Source: Kineococcus mangrovi (GTDB taxonomy: Bacteria > Actinomycetota > Actinomycetes > Actinomycetales > Kineococcaceae). Taken from it: 64,000 nt of DNA. The notes below the pieces were generated by a model. It saw only the letters and a list, made by a program, of their open reading frames with translations, did no database searches and was not told the origin of the DNA. The translations under genes were made by a program, and so were the position numbers. Below are positions 1-7,300 of this stretch, in pieces; position 1 is the first letter of the stretch; every line of letters starts with the position of its first letter. The DNA lies in assembly GCF_041320705.1 (NCBI RefSeq), contig NZ_JBGGTQ010000012.1:37295-101294 (forward strand). Direction: 5' to 3'.

Positions 1-471
1 GGCCAGGCCGGCGGCCAGCAGGAACAGCCGCCGCGCCCGCCAGTGCAGCACCACCACCGAGGCGGCCAGGAGGAGGCCGTAGAACTCCAGGATCACCGCG
101 ACGTCCGTCACGAGGAACTGCACGAGCCCGCCCAGGACGAGCAGGCAGGCGGCGCGGACCAGGACACGCCGGCGGGCCGTCGCCAGCGCCGCACCCCGCG
201 GCGGGGTGGTGCGCCCGCTCACCAGGGCGAGGGAGACCCCGGCCAGGGTGGCGAACAGGATCGCCGAACGCCCGTTGACGACACCGGCCCAGGTGGTGGG
301 GTCGCCGAGGGTGAGGTCCGGGGGCATCGCCGTGTGGGCGGCGAACATGCCCAGCACCGCGAGGCCCCGGGCGAGGTCGACGCCGTGCAGGCGTGGGGCC
401 CGGGGGTGGAGGGCGGTGCGGGACGCGGGGTCGGCGTCGGGGGCCGGCGCAGCGTCGGTTCTCTCGAGCAC
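1..471 (-). CDS. Membrane acyltransferase-like protein (DUF1624/DUF418-type), 5' part only
   Basis: The first 157 codons of a minus-strand gene are present; the rest lies beyond the window edge. The start is GTG at 471, with a GGAGG about 13 bases upstream. After about 30 polar residues comes the motif R-L-x-G-V-D-L-A-R-G-L-A-V-L-G-M, then NGRSAILFATLAG, then alternating hydrophobic segments (about four membrane spans in the visible part). This N-terminal pattern is typical of the heparan-alpha-glucosaminide N-acetyltransferase-like and DUF418 (YeiB) membrane families. The substrate cannot be told. I am fairly sure of the reading frame and family type, but not of which of the two related families. 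Confidence 0.7.
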   Translation of the reverse strand, partial: MLERTDAAPAPDADPASRTALHPRAPRLHGVDLARGLAVLGMFAAHTAMPPDLTLGDPTTWAGVVNGRSAILFATLAGVSLALVSGRTTPPRGAALATARRRVLVRAACLLVLGGLVQFLVTDVAVILEFYGLLLAASVVVLHWRARRLFLLAAGLA

Positions 472-560
472 CCCACGACGTTACGGACCTCCGGGCCCCG
501 TCCGCGTCCGCCGCCCGGGGGGTGTGCGACCGGTCCGGCCCCGTCGCACGGCGGGGGCGA

Positions 561-577
561 CCCGTCACGCGGACGGG
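561..577 (-). terminator. Weak hairpin downstream of the alcohol dehydrogenase gene
   Basis: CCCGTC-ACGCG-GACGGG forms a 6-bp perfect stem 26 bases past the stop of the minus-strand dehydrogenase. There is no T-run, as is usual in GC-rich actinomycetes, so this is only a weak terminator candidate. Confidence 0.3.
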
Positions 578-602
578 CGAGCACCACCCTGGCCCGCAGA
601 CG

Positions 603-1661
603 TCAGGGCTGCACGAGCACCCGCACCGGGTTCCCGTCCCGTTCGTGCAGCTGGCGGATCCCCTCCTGCACGTCCTCCAGCGGCACGACGGCGCTGACGG
701 ACCGGGACAGGTCGAGCCGGCCGGCCGCGAGCAGCCGCGCGAGGGTCCCGATGTCGGAGTTCTCGTACCCGAGGTGGCCCAGGGCCTGCTTGCGGGACAG
801 GTTGAACGCCAGCGACGTGCCGAGCGAGATCTCCTGCCCGGACAGCCCGACGCCGACGACGCGACCGCGCGGGGCGAGCATCGCCAGCCCCTGCTCGAAC
901 GTGGCCTTCAGCCCGACGGCGTCGAACGCGACGTCGAGGAGGTGCCCCTCGGTGGCCGCGGTGATCTTCTCGCGCAGCTCGGGGTCGGCCGGGTCGAGGG
1001 CGAGGTCGGCGCCGACGGCGAGGGCGCGCTCGCGCACCGCGGGGTCGAGGTCGACGGCGATGACCGGCACCGCGCCGACGAGCCGGGCCAGCTGCACGAG
1101 GTGCGTCCCGACCCCGCCGACGCCCCAGACGCCCACGGCCTCACCGGGGCGGACGGCCGCGGTGTGGACGACGGCGCCGAAGGGGGTGGAGACGGCGTCG
1201 GCGAGCAGGGCGGCCTGGTCCAGCGGGACCCCGTCGGGCACGCGGGTCAGCCCGCCGGCCTGGGCGATCGTGTACTCCGCCCACGCGCCGTCGTAGGCGA
1301 AGGCCATGAGCATCACGTCGTCGCAGTGCACGAGGTCACCGCGGCGGCAGCGTTCGCACCGCAGGCAGGGGCGCCCGGCGGCCGGGACGACGCGGTCCCC
1401 GACGGCCCAGCCGGTGACGCCCGCACCGAGCGCGGCGATCGTCCCGGACGCCTCGTGCCCCTGGGTGATGGTCTCCGGGCCGCGGGGGTCGGTGAAGCTG
1501 CCGTCGAGCAGGCCGAGGTCGGAGTGGCAGATCCCGCAGTAGGCGACGTCGATGAGGACCTCACCCGGGCCCGGCCGGGGGACGGGGACCTCCTCGACCG
1601 TCATCGTCCTCGTCGGGACGTGCAGGCGCTGGGCGCGCATCGTCGTGGGCACAGTGGTCAC
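603..1661 (-). CDS. Zinc-dependent alcohol dehydrogenase, medium-chain (AdhP-like)
   Basis: A 352-residue medium-chain zinc dehydrogenase that oxidises an alcohol to an aldehyde or ketone with NAD(P). Visible sites are the catalytic zinc ligands in GICHSDLG and GHEASG, a structural-zinc cluster C-x2-C-x2-C-x7-C (CLRCERCRRGDLVHC) and the nucleotide-binding GVGGVG. The GTG start at 1661 has GGAGG 7 bases upstream and overlaps the stop of the upstream hydrolase gene (GTGA), so translation is probably coupled. Third gene of the ethA-like operon: the monooxygenase would make an ester, the hydrolase cleave it, and this enzyme oxidise the released alcohol. The family is certain; the pathway role is inferred. 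Confidence 0.9.
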   Translation of the reverse strand: MTTVPTTMRAQRLHVPTRTMTVEEVPVPRPGPGEVLIDVAYCGICHSDLGLLDGSFTDPRGPETITQGHEASGTIAALGAGVTGWAVGDRVVPAAGRPCLRCERCRRGDLVHCDDVMLMAFAYDGAWAEYTIAQAGGLTRVPDGVPLDQAALLADAVSTPFGAVVHTAAVRPGEAVGVWGVGGVGTHLVQLARLVGAVPVIAVDLDPAVRERALAVGADLALDPADPELREKITAATEGHLLDVAFDAVGLKATFEQGLAMLAPRGRVVGVGLSGQEISLGTSLAFNLSRKQALGHLGYENSDIGTLARLLAAGRLDLSRSVSAVVPLEDVQEGIRQLHERDGNPVRVLVQP

Positions 1662-2512
1662 GGGTTTCCTCCAACGGTGGTCCAGAACTCCTGGAGCAGC
1701 TCCGCGAACTCGGCGGGCCGCTCGATCTGCGGCATGTGGCCGGTGGCGGGGAACAGGTGGGTCCGCGCGTGCGGGAGTTCCCGGCGGGCGGCGTCGAGGT
1801 GGGTGGCGGGCAGGATCCGGTCCTGCGCACCCCACACGACGAGGGTGGGGACGGGGGTGGCGCGGGCTGCGCGCAGCAGGTCGCGCCGCCAGCGCCGCCG
1901 CACCCCGAGCGGGGTCCCGAGCGAGCGGGCGGTCTGGCGCATGACGCGGGCACCGTGCGGGCGCCGGCTCAGCGCCTCGGCCCGCGCGACCCGTTCGGCG
2001 GTGACGAGGCCGGCGTCGTGGAACACGGCCCGCAGCGTGCGCCGGGAGGCCTCCGTGCCGGGTTCCAGCAGGCGCCGGGACAGCAGCGGCACGGTGATCG
2101 CGCGCAGCGCCACGGTCACGTCGCGGCCGAAACCCGCCGGGTCGGCGAGGGTGAGGCTGCGCACGCGCCCGGGGTGGTCGACCGCGAACCGCAGGGCGAC
2201 GGCCCCGCCGAGGGAGTTCCCGACGACGTGCGCGGGTTCGGTGATCCCCACCGCGTCGGCGAAGGCCGCGACGAAGGCGCCCAGCCGCGCGACGGTGGCC
2301 GGGACCGGCATCGGGTCGCTGCCGCCGAACCCGGCGAGGTCGACGGCCCAGCAGCGGTACCGCCCGGACAGCAGTTCCACCTGCTCGTCGAAGTCCTCCA
2401 GGCTGCAGCCGATCCCGTGCAGGAGCAGGACCGGGTCGCCCTCGCCACGGGTGCGGTACCGGACGCGCATCCCGTTGCCCAGCAGGGTGGTCCGCGGTGC
2501 GGTGAGGGTCAC
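1658..2512 (-). CDS. Alpha/beta hydrolase (probable esterase)
   Basis: A 284-residue alpha/beta-fold hydrolase. The oxyanion-hole region is LLHGIG, the nucleophile Ser lies in GNSLGG, the acid is probably Asp in GAQDRILP, and the His is in ATGHMPQIE near the C-terminus. The GTG start at 2512 overlaps the TGA of the monooxygenase gene (GTGA), and its own stop overlaps the start of the dehydrogenase gene, so the three genes form a tightly coupled operon. In Baeyer-Villiger pathways such a hydrolase opens the ester or lactone made by the monooxygenase. That role is inferred from context. No signal peptide is visible, so it should be cytoplasmic. Confidence 0.87.
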   Translation of the reverse strand: MTLTAPRTTLLGNGMRVRYRTRGEGDPVLLLHGIGCSLEDFDEQVELLSGRYRCWAVDLAGFGGSDPMPVPATVARLGAFVAAFADAVGITEPAHVVGNSLGGAVALRFAVDHPGRVRSLTLADPAGFGRDVTVALRAITVPLLSRRLLEPGTEASRRTLRAVFHDAGLVTAERVARAEALSRRPHGARVMRQTARSLGTPLGVRRRWRRDLLRAARATPVPTLVVWGAQDRILPATHLDAARRELPHARTHLFPATGHMPQIERPAEFAELLQEFWTTVGGNP

Positions 2513-3987
2513 GAGAACTCCAGGGCGCGGTCGTCGACGCGGCGGTGCTTCAGCGTCCACCGGTCGGCCGGGTAGTTCTGCCGCAACCGCCACGGGCTCG
2601 CGGCGCCCTGCTGCGGGAGGCGCCCCGCGGCCCGTCGGACGTACCCGGAGTCGAGGTCGATGAGCGGGCGGCGGGCGGGGTCGGTGGGGGTGCCCGGTCG
2701 CACGACGCGGTGGCCGCGGCGGTCCATGAGGTCCAGCAACCGGCACACGTGCTCGGTCACGAGGTCGACCTTCAGCGTCCACGACGCGTTCGTGTACCCG
2801 AGGGCGAAGGCGAAGTTCGGCACCCGGGACAGCATCATCCCCCGGTACACCACCGACTGCGCGGGGTCGATCCGCTCCCCGTCGACCGCGAGGTCCATCC
2901 CGCCGAGGAACAGCAGGTCCAGACCGGTGGCGGTGACGACGACGTCGGCGTCCAGTTCCGCGCCGGACGTCAGCCGGATCCCGCGGGGGGTGAACGTGTC
3001 GATCCCGTCGGTGACCACCGAGGCCGTCCCCGAGCGCAGCGCGCGGAACAGGTCGCCGTCGGGGACGAAGCAGACGCGCTGGTCCCACGGGTCGTAGCGC
3101 GGGGTGAAGTGGCGGTCGACGTCGAAGTCCGCCGGCAGCTTCTCGGCCACCTTCCCGCGCAACCAGGCGCGGGCGGCCCGCGGGCGGCGCCGGCTGAACT
3201 GGTAGCTGGCGGTGGCCAGGGCGACGTGCTTGGCCCGCACGAGCGGGTAGGCGATCCTCTCGGGGACCTTCCCGCGCAACCGGTCCGCGAGGTGGTCGCG
3301 GGAGGACAGGCCCAGCACCCAGGTGGGGGAGCGCTGCAGCATCGTCACGTGGGCGGCGTCGCGGGCGAGGTTCGGGACGAGGGTGACGGCGGTGGCGCCG
3401 CTGCCGATGACGACGACCCGCTGCCCGCTCGTGTCGAGGTCGGCGGGCCAGTGCTGCGGGTGGACGACGCGGCCCCCGGCGGCGGTGAACTCCCCGACCC
3501 CGGCGAACTCGGGGGTGAAACCGCGGTCGTAGCGGTAGTACCCGGTGCAGCTCAGGAGGAACCCGCAGGTGAGGGTGGCCCGTTCGGTGCCGCCGCCCGC
3601 GGCGGGGCGCTCGACGACGACCGTCCAGCGGGCCGTCGCGGTCGAGAACCGCGCGGAGACGACGCGGTGGTGGAACCGGGTGCGCTCGTCCACGCCGAAC
3701 TCGCGCGCGGTGTCCCGCACGTACCGCCGGATCGAGGCGCCGTCGGCGATGGCCTCGCCGCCGCGCCAGGGCCGGAACGAGTAGCCCAGGGTGAACATGT
3801 CCGAGTCCGAGCGGACGCCGGGGTAGCGGAACAGGTCCCACGTGCCGCCGGTGGCGCCGCGGGCCTCCAGGACGGCGAACGTCGTCCCGGGCCGGCGCCG
3901 CACGAGCTGGCACGCGGCGCCGACGCCGGACAGGCCGGCTCCCACCACGAGGACGTCGAGGTGCTCGGTCGTCGTGTCGCTGTCCAC
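2509..3987 (-). CDS. ethA: FAD-dependent Baeyer-Villiger monooxygenase, EthA-like
   Basis: A 492-residue flavin monooxygenase that closely follows mycobacterial EthA in sequence as I remember it and in length (about 490). The FAD site is VVGAGLSGVG near residue 14, followed by GGTWDLFRYPGVRSDSDM. The Baeyer-Villiger fingerprint is G-x3-H-x3-W-P (GRVVHPQHWP) and a second Rossmann site is VIGSGATA. The C-terminal segment FALGYTNASWTLK also matches the family. It inserts oxygen next to a ketone to give an ester, using NADPH. The GTG at 3987 is preferred over the one at 3996 because a TTGACA-N17-AACAGT promoter ends 7 bases before it, predicting a leaderless mRNA. It is divergent from an EthR-like repressor, as in mycobacteria. 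The natural substrate is unknown. Confidence 0.9.
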   Translation of the reverse strand: MDSDTTTEHLDVLVVGAGLSGVGAACQLVRRRPGTTFAVLEARGATGGTWDLFRYPGVRSDSDMFTLGYSFRPWRGGEAIADGASIRRYVRDTAREFGVDERTRFHHRVVSARFSTATARWTVVVERPAAGGGTERATLTCGFLLSCTGYYRYDRGFTPEFAGVGEFTAAGGRVVHPQHWPADLDTSGQRVVVIGSGATAVTLVPNLARDAAHVTMLQRSPTWVLGLSSRDHLADRLRGKVPERIAYPLVRAKHVALATASYQFSRRRPRAARAWLRGKVAEKLPADFDVDRHFTPRYDPWDQRVCFVPDGDLFRALRSGTASVVTDGIDTFTPRGIRLTSGAELDADVVVTATGLDLLFLGGMDLAVDGERIDPAQSVVYRGMMLSRVPNFAFALGYTNASWTLKVDLVTEHVCRLLDLMDRRGHRVVRPGTPTDPARRPLIDLDSGYVRRAAGRLPQQGAASPWRLRQNYPADRWTLKHRRVDDRALEFS

Positions 3988-3994
3988 GACGACC

Positions 3995-4023
3995 ACTGTT
4001 CAACGCGGTGTCGACTCTGTCAA
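3995..4023 (-). promoter_or_regulatory. Promoter of the ethA-like operon
   Basis: Reading the minus strand, TTGACA (4023-4018) is followed after exactly 17 bases by AACAGT (4000-3995). The first base of the GTG at 3987 lies at the expected transcription start, and no Shine-Dalgarno is present, so the transcript is probably leaderless. Confidence 0.6.
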
Positions 4024-4034
4024 CAGGGTGTCGA
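4000..4034. promoter_or_regulatory. Direct-repeat operator candidate between ethA- and ethR-like genes
   Basis: Two near-identical 15-base copies, TCAACGCGGTGTCGA (4000-4014) and TCAACAGGGTGTCGA (4020-4034), differ at two positions and repeat every 20 bases, about two helical turns. They cover the -35/-10 spacer of the ethA-like promoter and the presumed -35 of the ethR-like promoter. This is what an EthR-type repressor that binds cooperatively and controls both genes would need. Binding is inferred. Confidence 0.5.
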
Positions 4035-4057
4035 GAGACGCGTCCCCGCACTACAGT
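4029..4057 (+). promoter_or_regulatory. Promoter of the ethR-like gene (leaderless)
   Basis: A -10 box TACAGT (4052-4057) ends 7 bases before the GTG start at 4065. A -35-like TGTCGA lies 17 bases upstream inside the second operator repeat. No Shine-Dalgarno precedes the start. Confidence 0.5.
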
Positions 4058-4064
4058 CGACCCG

Positions 4065-4703
4065 GTGAGCGAGTCGACCGCCGCCGCCCGGGGGCGCCGC
4101 GCGTCCCGTCCCCGCGGGGACGACCGCGAGCGCGCGATCCTCGACACCGCCGAGCGCCTGCTGGGCGAGCGGTCCTACGCCGACACCTCCGTCGACGACC
4201 TCGCCCGCGGCGCCGGCCTGTCCCGCCCCGCGTTCTACTTCTACTTCCCGTCCAAGGAGGCGGTCCTGCTCGCCCTGCTGGACCGCGTCGTCGCCGAGGC
4301 CCGCACCCGGCGCGACGAGGCCGTGCACGCCTCCCCGGCCGGTGCCGAGGACCGCTGGCGCCAGGTCATCGGCGCCATCGCGCAACCCTTCCGCTCGCAC
4401 CTGGCCGTGACGCTCGCCGCCGCCGAGGCCGGTGCGACCAGCGCCGCCGTGCGCGAGGTGTGGAACGGGGTCATGGAGCGGTTCGTCTCCGAGACCGCCG
4501 CCGAGATCGAGGCCGAGCGCGCCCGCGGCAGCGCCCCCGACGGACCACCGGCCCGGGACCTGGCCGTGGCGCTGAACTGGATGAACGAGCGCGTCCTGCA
4601 CTCGGCCTTCGCCGGGCAGCGGCCCGGGATCGCGGCCGACGACGCGGTCGAGGTGCTGCTGACGGTGTGGTTGCGGACGATCTACGGCGGGTCCGCCCCC
4701 TGA
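4065..4703 (+). CDS. ethR: TetR-family repressor, EthR-like
   Basis: A 212-residue TetR-type regulator. The helix-turn-helix region (about residues 25-70) contains SVDDLARGAGLSRPAFYFYFPSKE in two adjoining parts, and the C-terminal half carries LNWMNERVLHSAFAG. Both agree closely with mycobacterial EthR as I remember it, which is of similar length (about 216 residues). The GTG at 4065 is chosen over an in-frame codon at 4008 because the TACAGT box sits 7 bases upstream of 4065 and the 4008 codon would lie inside the operator repeats. It is divergent from the ethA-like operon with a short intergenic region, the same layout as in mycobacteria. It probably represses both directions and is released by a small hydrophobic ligand; the ligand is unknown. 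Confidence 0.9.
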   Translation: MSESTAAARGRRASRPRGDDRERAILDTAERLLGERSYADTSVDDLARGAGLSRPAFYFYFPSKEAVLLALLDRVVAEARTRRDEAVHASPAGAEDRWRQVIGAIAQPFRSHLAVTLAAAEAGATSAAVREVWNGVMERFVSETAAEIEAERARGSAPDGPPARDLAVALNWMNERVLHSAFAGQRPGIAADDAVEVLLTVWLRTIYGGSAP

Positions 4704-4753
4704 CGCCCCACCGCGGTGGTGCACCGGGCGGCGTGCTGGACTAGCGTTGGCCC

Positions 4754-4843
4754 ATGGACGCCGAACGCCGCTTGTCCTGCGAGCCCCCGGCTCCGGAGGG
4801 CACCGTCCCGTCGACCGCCCCGCACGTGGGGGTGGGCCGGTGA
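4754..4843 (+). CDS. Small 29-residue ORF coupled to the next gene
   Basis: An ATG at 4754 opens a 29-codon frame that begins MDAERRLSCE and ends at TGA 4841-4843, overlapping the GTG start of the next gene (4840). A -10-like TAGCGT (4742-4747) ends 6 bases before the ATG, so it would be the first codon of a leaderless mRNA. I recognise no family. It may be a translated leader that couples translation into the Phd-like gene rather than a functional protein. It could also be chance, since the frame is short. Confidence 0.45.
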   Translation: MDAERRLSCEPPAPEGTVPSTAPHVGVGR

Positions 4844-5133
4844 GCGGACCCACGACCGAGGACGCCACCGCGGCCGACATCGCCGCCGAGTACGCCGAGG
4901 CCCGCGAGCGCGTCGCCGAGTTCCGGCGCGACGCCCAGGAGGACCCGGCCTCGGCCATCTACCCCCACGCCGACGAGACCGACGTCGACCTGACCGCCGT
5001 CGTCGACGGTGTCCTGCGCAAACCCCTCGTGGTGACGCGGGGAGGTGAGGAGGCCGCGGTGATCGTCTCGGTGGACTTCTTCAACCGCGCCCACGCGGCG
5101 GTGGAACTCCTCGAGGACGACGCGACGGAGTAG
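4840..5133 (+). CDS. Small Phd/YefM antitoxin-like protein
   Basis: A 97-residue acidic protein. The N-terminal half (ADIAAEYAEARERVAEFRRD) looks like a charged helix. The C-terminal half has KPLVVTRGGEEAAVIVSVDFF, which resembles the beta-strand core of Phd/YefM-type antitoxins (typically 'VTRNGRPVAVLVS'). There is no toxin gene beside it, so an antitoxin role is not supported by context and it may be a solitary DNA-binding protein. The GTG start at 4840 overlaps the preceding 29-codon frame by 4 bases. A strong hairpin follows the stop. Confidence 0.6.
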   Translation: MSGPTTEDATAADIAAEYAEARERVAEFRRDAQEDPASAIYPHADETDVDLTAVVDGVLRKPLVVTRGGEEAAVIVSVDFFNRAHAAVELLEDDATE

Positions 5134-5147
5134 CGGCCCCGGCCGCC

Positions 5148-5171
5148 CGGCGGAGGTGCGGTCCTCCGCCG
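5148..5171 (+). terminator. Stem-loop terminator after the Phd-like gene
   Basis: CGGCGGAGG, a 6-base loop, then CCTCCGCCG gives a perfect 9-bp stem 14 bases after the stop codon at 5133. Confidence 0.6.
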
Positions 5172-5174
5172 CGC

Positions 5175-5194
5175 CTGATTGAGTGTGAAATCAG
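5175..5194. promoter_or_regulatory. Inverted repeat upstream of the GST gene
   Basis: CTGATT-N8-AATCAG lies about 40 bases before the GST start. This is an A/T-rich patch in GC-rich DNA and so a plausible promoter or operator region. No regulator can be assigned. Confidence 0.35.
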
Positions 5195-5231
5195 CAGGTC
5201 GGCGCCCGTCCGGCCGCGGGGGGGAGCAGGG

Positions 5232-6272
5232 GTGTCCAGCACGGGAGGCAGCGGAGGCGGCAAGGGGTACGTCAACCCGACGGGGGACTTCCGCCGGGAC
5301 CAGCGCTACCTGGAGACCCGCATCACCGCCGACGGCCGGGACGGCTACCCCGTCGAGGCGGGCCGGTACCGCCTGGTCGTGAGCCGCGCCTGCCCCTGGG
5401 CGAACCGGGCGATCGTCGTGCGCCGCCTGCTCGGCCTCGAGGACGCGCTGTCGATGGGGATCTGCGGTCCGACCCACGACGAGCGGTCCTGGACGTTCGA
5501 CCTCGACCCCGACGGCCGGGACCCGGTGCTCGGCATCGAGCGGTTGCAGGAGGCCTTCTTCGCTCGCGTCCCCGACTACGACCGCGGCATCACCGTCCCC
5601 GCGATCGTCGACGTCCCGACGGGTCGGGTCGTCACCAACGACTTCGCGCAGATGACGATCGACCTGTCGCTGGAGTGGACGGCGTTCCACCGCGAGGGGG
5701 CTCCGCAGCTGTACCCCGAGCACCTGCGCGAGGAGATCGACGCGGTGAACCGCGACGTGTTCCGGGACGTCAACAACGGCGTCTACCGCGCGGGTTTCGC
5801 CGGGACGCAGGACGCGTACGAGAAGGCGTTCGACCGGTTGTTCGGCCGCCTCGACGCGCTGTCGGAGCGGTTGTCCACCCAGCGCTACCTGGTGGGGGAC
5901 ACCATCACCGAGGCCGACGTCCGGTTGTTCACCACCCTGGCGCGGTTCGACCCCGTCTACCACGGGCACTTCAAGTGCAACCGCCAGGAGCTGGCGGAGA
6001 TGCCGGTGCTGTCGGCCTACTTCCGCGACCTGTACCAAACCCCGGGGTTCGGGGACACGATCGACGTCGAGCACATCAAGGCGCACTACTACGTCGTGCA
6101 CCGCGACATCAACCCCACCGGCATCGTGCCCGCCGGCCCGGACCTGTCCGGCTGGCTGGAACCGCACGGGCGCGAGGAGCTCGGCGGCCGGCCGTTCGGC
6201 GACGGGACCCCGCCGCCCCCGCCGGTCCCCGCCGAGGTGGTGCCCGCCGACCACGCGCCGCGGGCGGCCTGA
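5232..6272 (+). CDS. Xi-class glutathione S-transferase / glutathionyl-hydroquinone reductase-like
   Basis: A 346-residue protein of the ECM4/YqjG group. The N-terminal thioredoxin-like domain has the diagnostic RACPWANRA with the catalytic Cys of Xi-class enzymes. The helical C-terminal domain carries YLVGDTITEADVRLFTTL. Family members reduce glutathionyl-hydroquinones. Actinobacteria normally use mycothiol instead of glutathione, so the physiological thiol here may be mycothiol or another cofactor (inference). The GTG start at 5232 follows a GGGAGCAGGG stretch. The gene is monocistronic, with a strong hairpin before it and an insertion sequence after it. Confidence 0.88.
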   Translation: MSSTGGSGGGKGYVNPTGDFRRDQRYLETRITADGRDGYPVEAGRYRLVVSRACPWANRAIVVRRLLGLEDALSMGICGPTHDERSWTFDLDPDGRDPVLGIERLQEAFFARVPDYDRGITVPAIVDVPTGRVVTNDFAQMTIDLSLEWTAFHREGAPQLYPEHLREEIDAVNRDVFRDVNNGVYRAGFAGTQDAYEKAFDRLFGRLDALSERLSTQRYLVGDTITEADVRLFTTLARFDPVYHGHFKCNRQELAEMPVLSAYFRDLYQTPGFGDTIDVEHIKAHYYVVHRDINPTGIVPAGPDLSGWLEPHGREELGGRPFGDGTPPPPPVPAEVVPADHAPRAA

Positions 6273-6309
6273 CCCGGGGGCGGGGCGCCGCGCCCCTCAG
6301 GCGCGTTAT

Positions 6310-6342
6310 GCGGGTTCAGCTCACGTGGTGAGCTGAACCCGC
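6310..6342 (-). terminator. Perfect 15-bp hairpin at the transposase 3' end
   Basis: GCGGGTTCAGCTCAC (6310-6324), a GTG loop, then its exact complement (6328-6342). One arm lies inside the left terminal repeat, and the structure spans the transposase stop codon at 6321. It could end transposase transcription and block read-through from either flank. Confidence 0.6.
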
Positions 6343-7196
6343 AGCAGCGTGTGCGCTGCGATCGTGGCCGCAGTCCGGGCCAACAGCCCCCAGAAGGTGT
6401 GCGCCCCGTGACGGGCCAAGTCCATCACCTGCGTGATCTCCCCGAAGGTCGTCTCCACCCGGTTACGCCACTGCGCGATGACCTTCAACAGACCCGACGG
6501 CATCGACCGGCGGGCAGTCTTGCCCGGCGGGACGATCACCACGGTGCCCACCGAAGCCAGATCAGCAGCGAACGCTCGACCCGCAAACCCCTTATCGCAC
6601 AGCAGATACCGCCGAGCCGGCCCGTCAGCGAGCAGGTCGAGGGCGACCTGACGTTCGTTGACGGCCGCCGGCACGATGCTCCAAGCCCGCACCAGGCGTG
6701 AGCCCAGATCGGTCAGCACCGCTAACCGGAAACCGTAGAACCACTCCCCGTGGGCCCCATCACGCCCGAACCGGGCGCACAAGCCCGCTGGCCCGACCCA
6801 GCTGTCGGGGCCGCGGACCCGGGAGGGGTGCTTGACCGGCAAGGCGCTGGTGTCGACCTGGTCTCGATGGCAGGCGGCGTCATCGGTGGGCAAGGTCGCG
6901 GCCAGCAGGGCGCGCAGCTGCTCGAAAGCCCCCCACAGCCAGCGGGTGCGCCGGTTCAGCTGCGACTGCCCCGGCAGGTGGGGGAACAGGCCGGGGTGGT
7001 CGTGGATCAGCTCGGCGCGGAAGGCGGCCTCGCTGCGCCGGTGCAGCAGGTGCCGGACCACGGAGATGGTGAGGATCTCAGCATCGCTGCAGGTCGGGGG
7101 CGGTCCGGGGCGGGCCGGGATGTGCACGGCGCCGGTGATGAGGGCGTCGTCGATGAGGACGTAGGTGTGGACGAGGAGGTCTTCGGTGGGCAGCAT
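6321..7196 (-). CDS. IS982-family DDE transposase
   Basis: A 291-residue DDE transposase. The likely catalytic residues are Asp in QVDTSALP, Asp in LLCDKGF and Glu in RVETTFGEI. The N-terminal part has ARPGPPPTCSDAEILT and GLFPHLPGQSQLNRR, as in IS982 relatives. The ATG at 7196 is preferred because AGAGG lies 8 bases upstream; an in-frame GTG at 7238 would add 14 residues. No frameshift or stop is visible, so the element may be active. Codon choice looks less GC-extreme than in the flanking genes, as expected of a mobile gene. Confidence 0.9.
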   Translation of the reverse strand: MLPTEDLLVHTYVLIDDALITGAVHIPARPGPPPTCSDAEILTISVVRHLLHRRSEAAFRAELIHDHPGLFPHLPGQSQLNRRTRWLWGAFEQLRALLAATLPTDDAACHRDQVDTSALPVKHPSRVRGPDSWVGPAGLCARFGRDGAHGEWFYGFRLAVLTDLGSRLVRAWSIVPAAVNERQVALDLLADGPARRYLLCDKGFAGRAFAADLASVGTVVIVPPGKTARRSMPSGLLKVIAQWRNRVETTFGEITQVMDLARHGAHTFWGLLARTAATIAAHTLLRVQLTT

Positions 7197-7300
7197 CGTG
7201 GGTGCCTCTGCGGTGGGAGGAGGGGCTTCGAGAACCACTTGCCTGCCGCAGAGGCCCCACGGGCGTCAAGACCTGGGCACCTCAACCCGCATAACGCCCC

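Larger units (their letters stand above)
6303..7297 (-). mobile_element. IS982-type insertion sequence, about 995 bp
   Basis: One transposase gene lies between terminal inverted repeats. The left end GCGTTATGCGGGTT (6303-6316) is matched exactly by the reverse complement of the right end (7284-7297), with partial matching for about 5 more bases. CCCTCAGG stands at 6294-6301 and again at 7298-7305, a target duplication of about 8 bases; one extra base at the left junction leaves the exact ends uncertain. The right copy contains the stop codon of the GGDEF-EAL gene, so that gene was left intact. The element appears complete. The IS982 call rests on the transposase, not on the termini. Confidence 0.85.

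Noticed and set aside
4008..4064. Upstream start (GTG 4008) for the ethR-like gene
   Set aside because: It would place the start inside the operator repeats, upstream of the -10 box, and add 19 residues that do not match the family.
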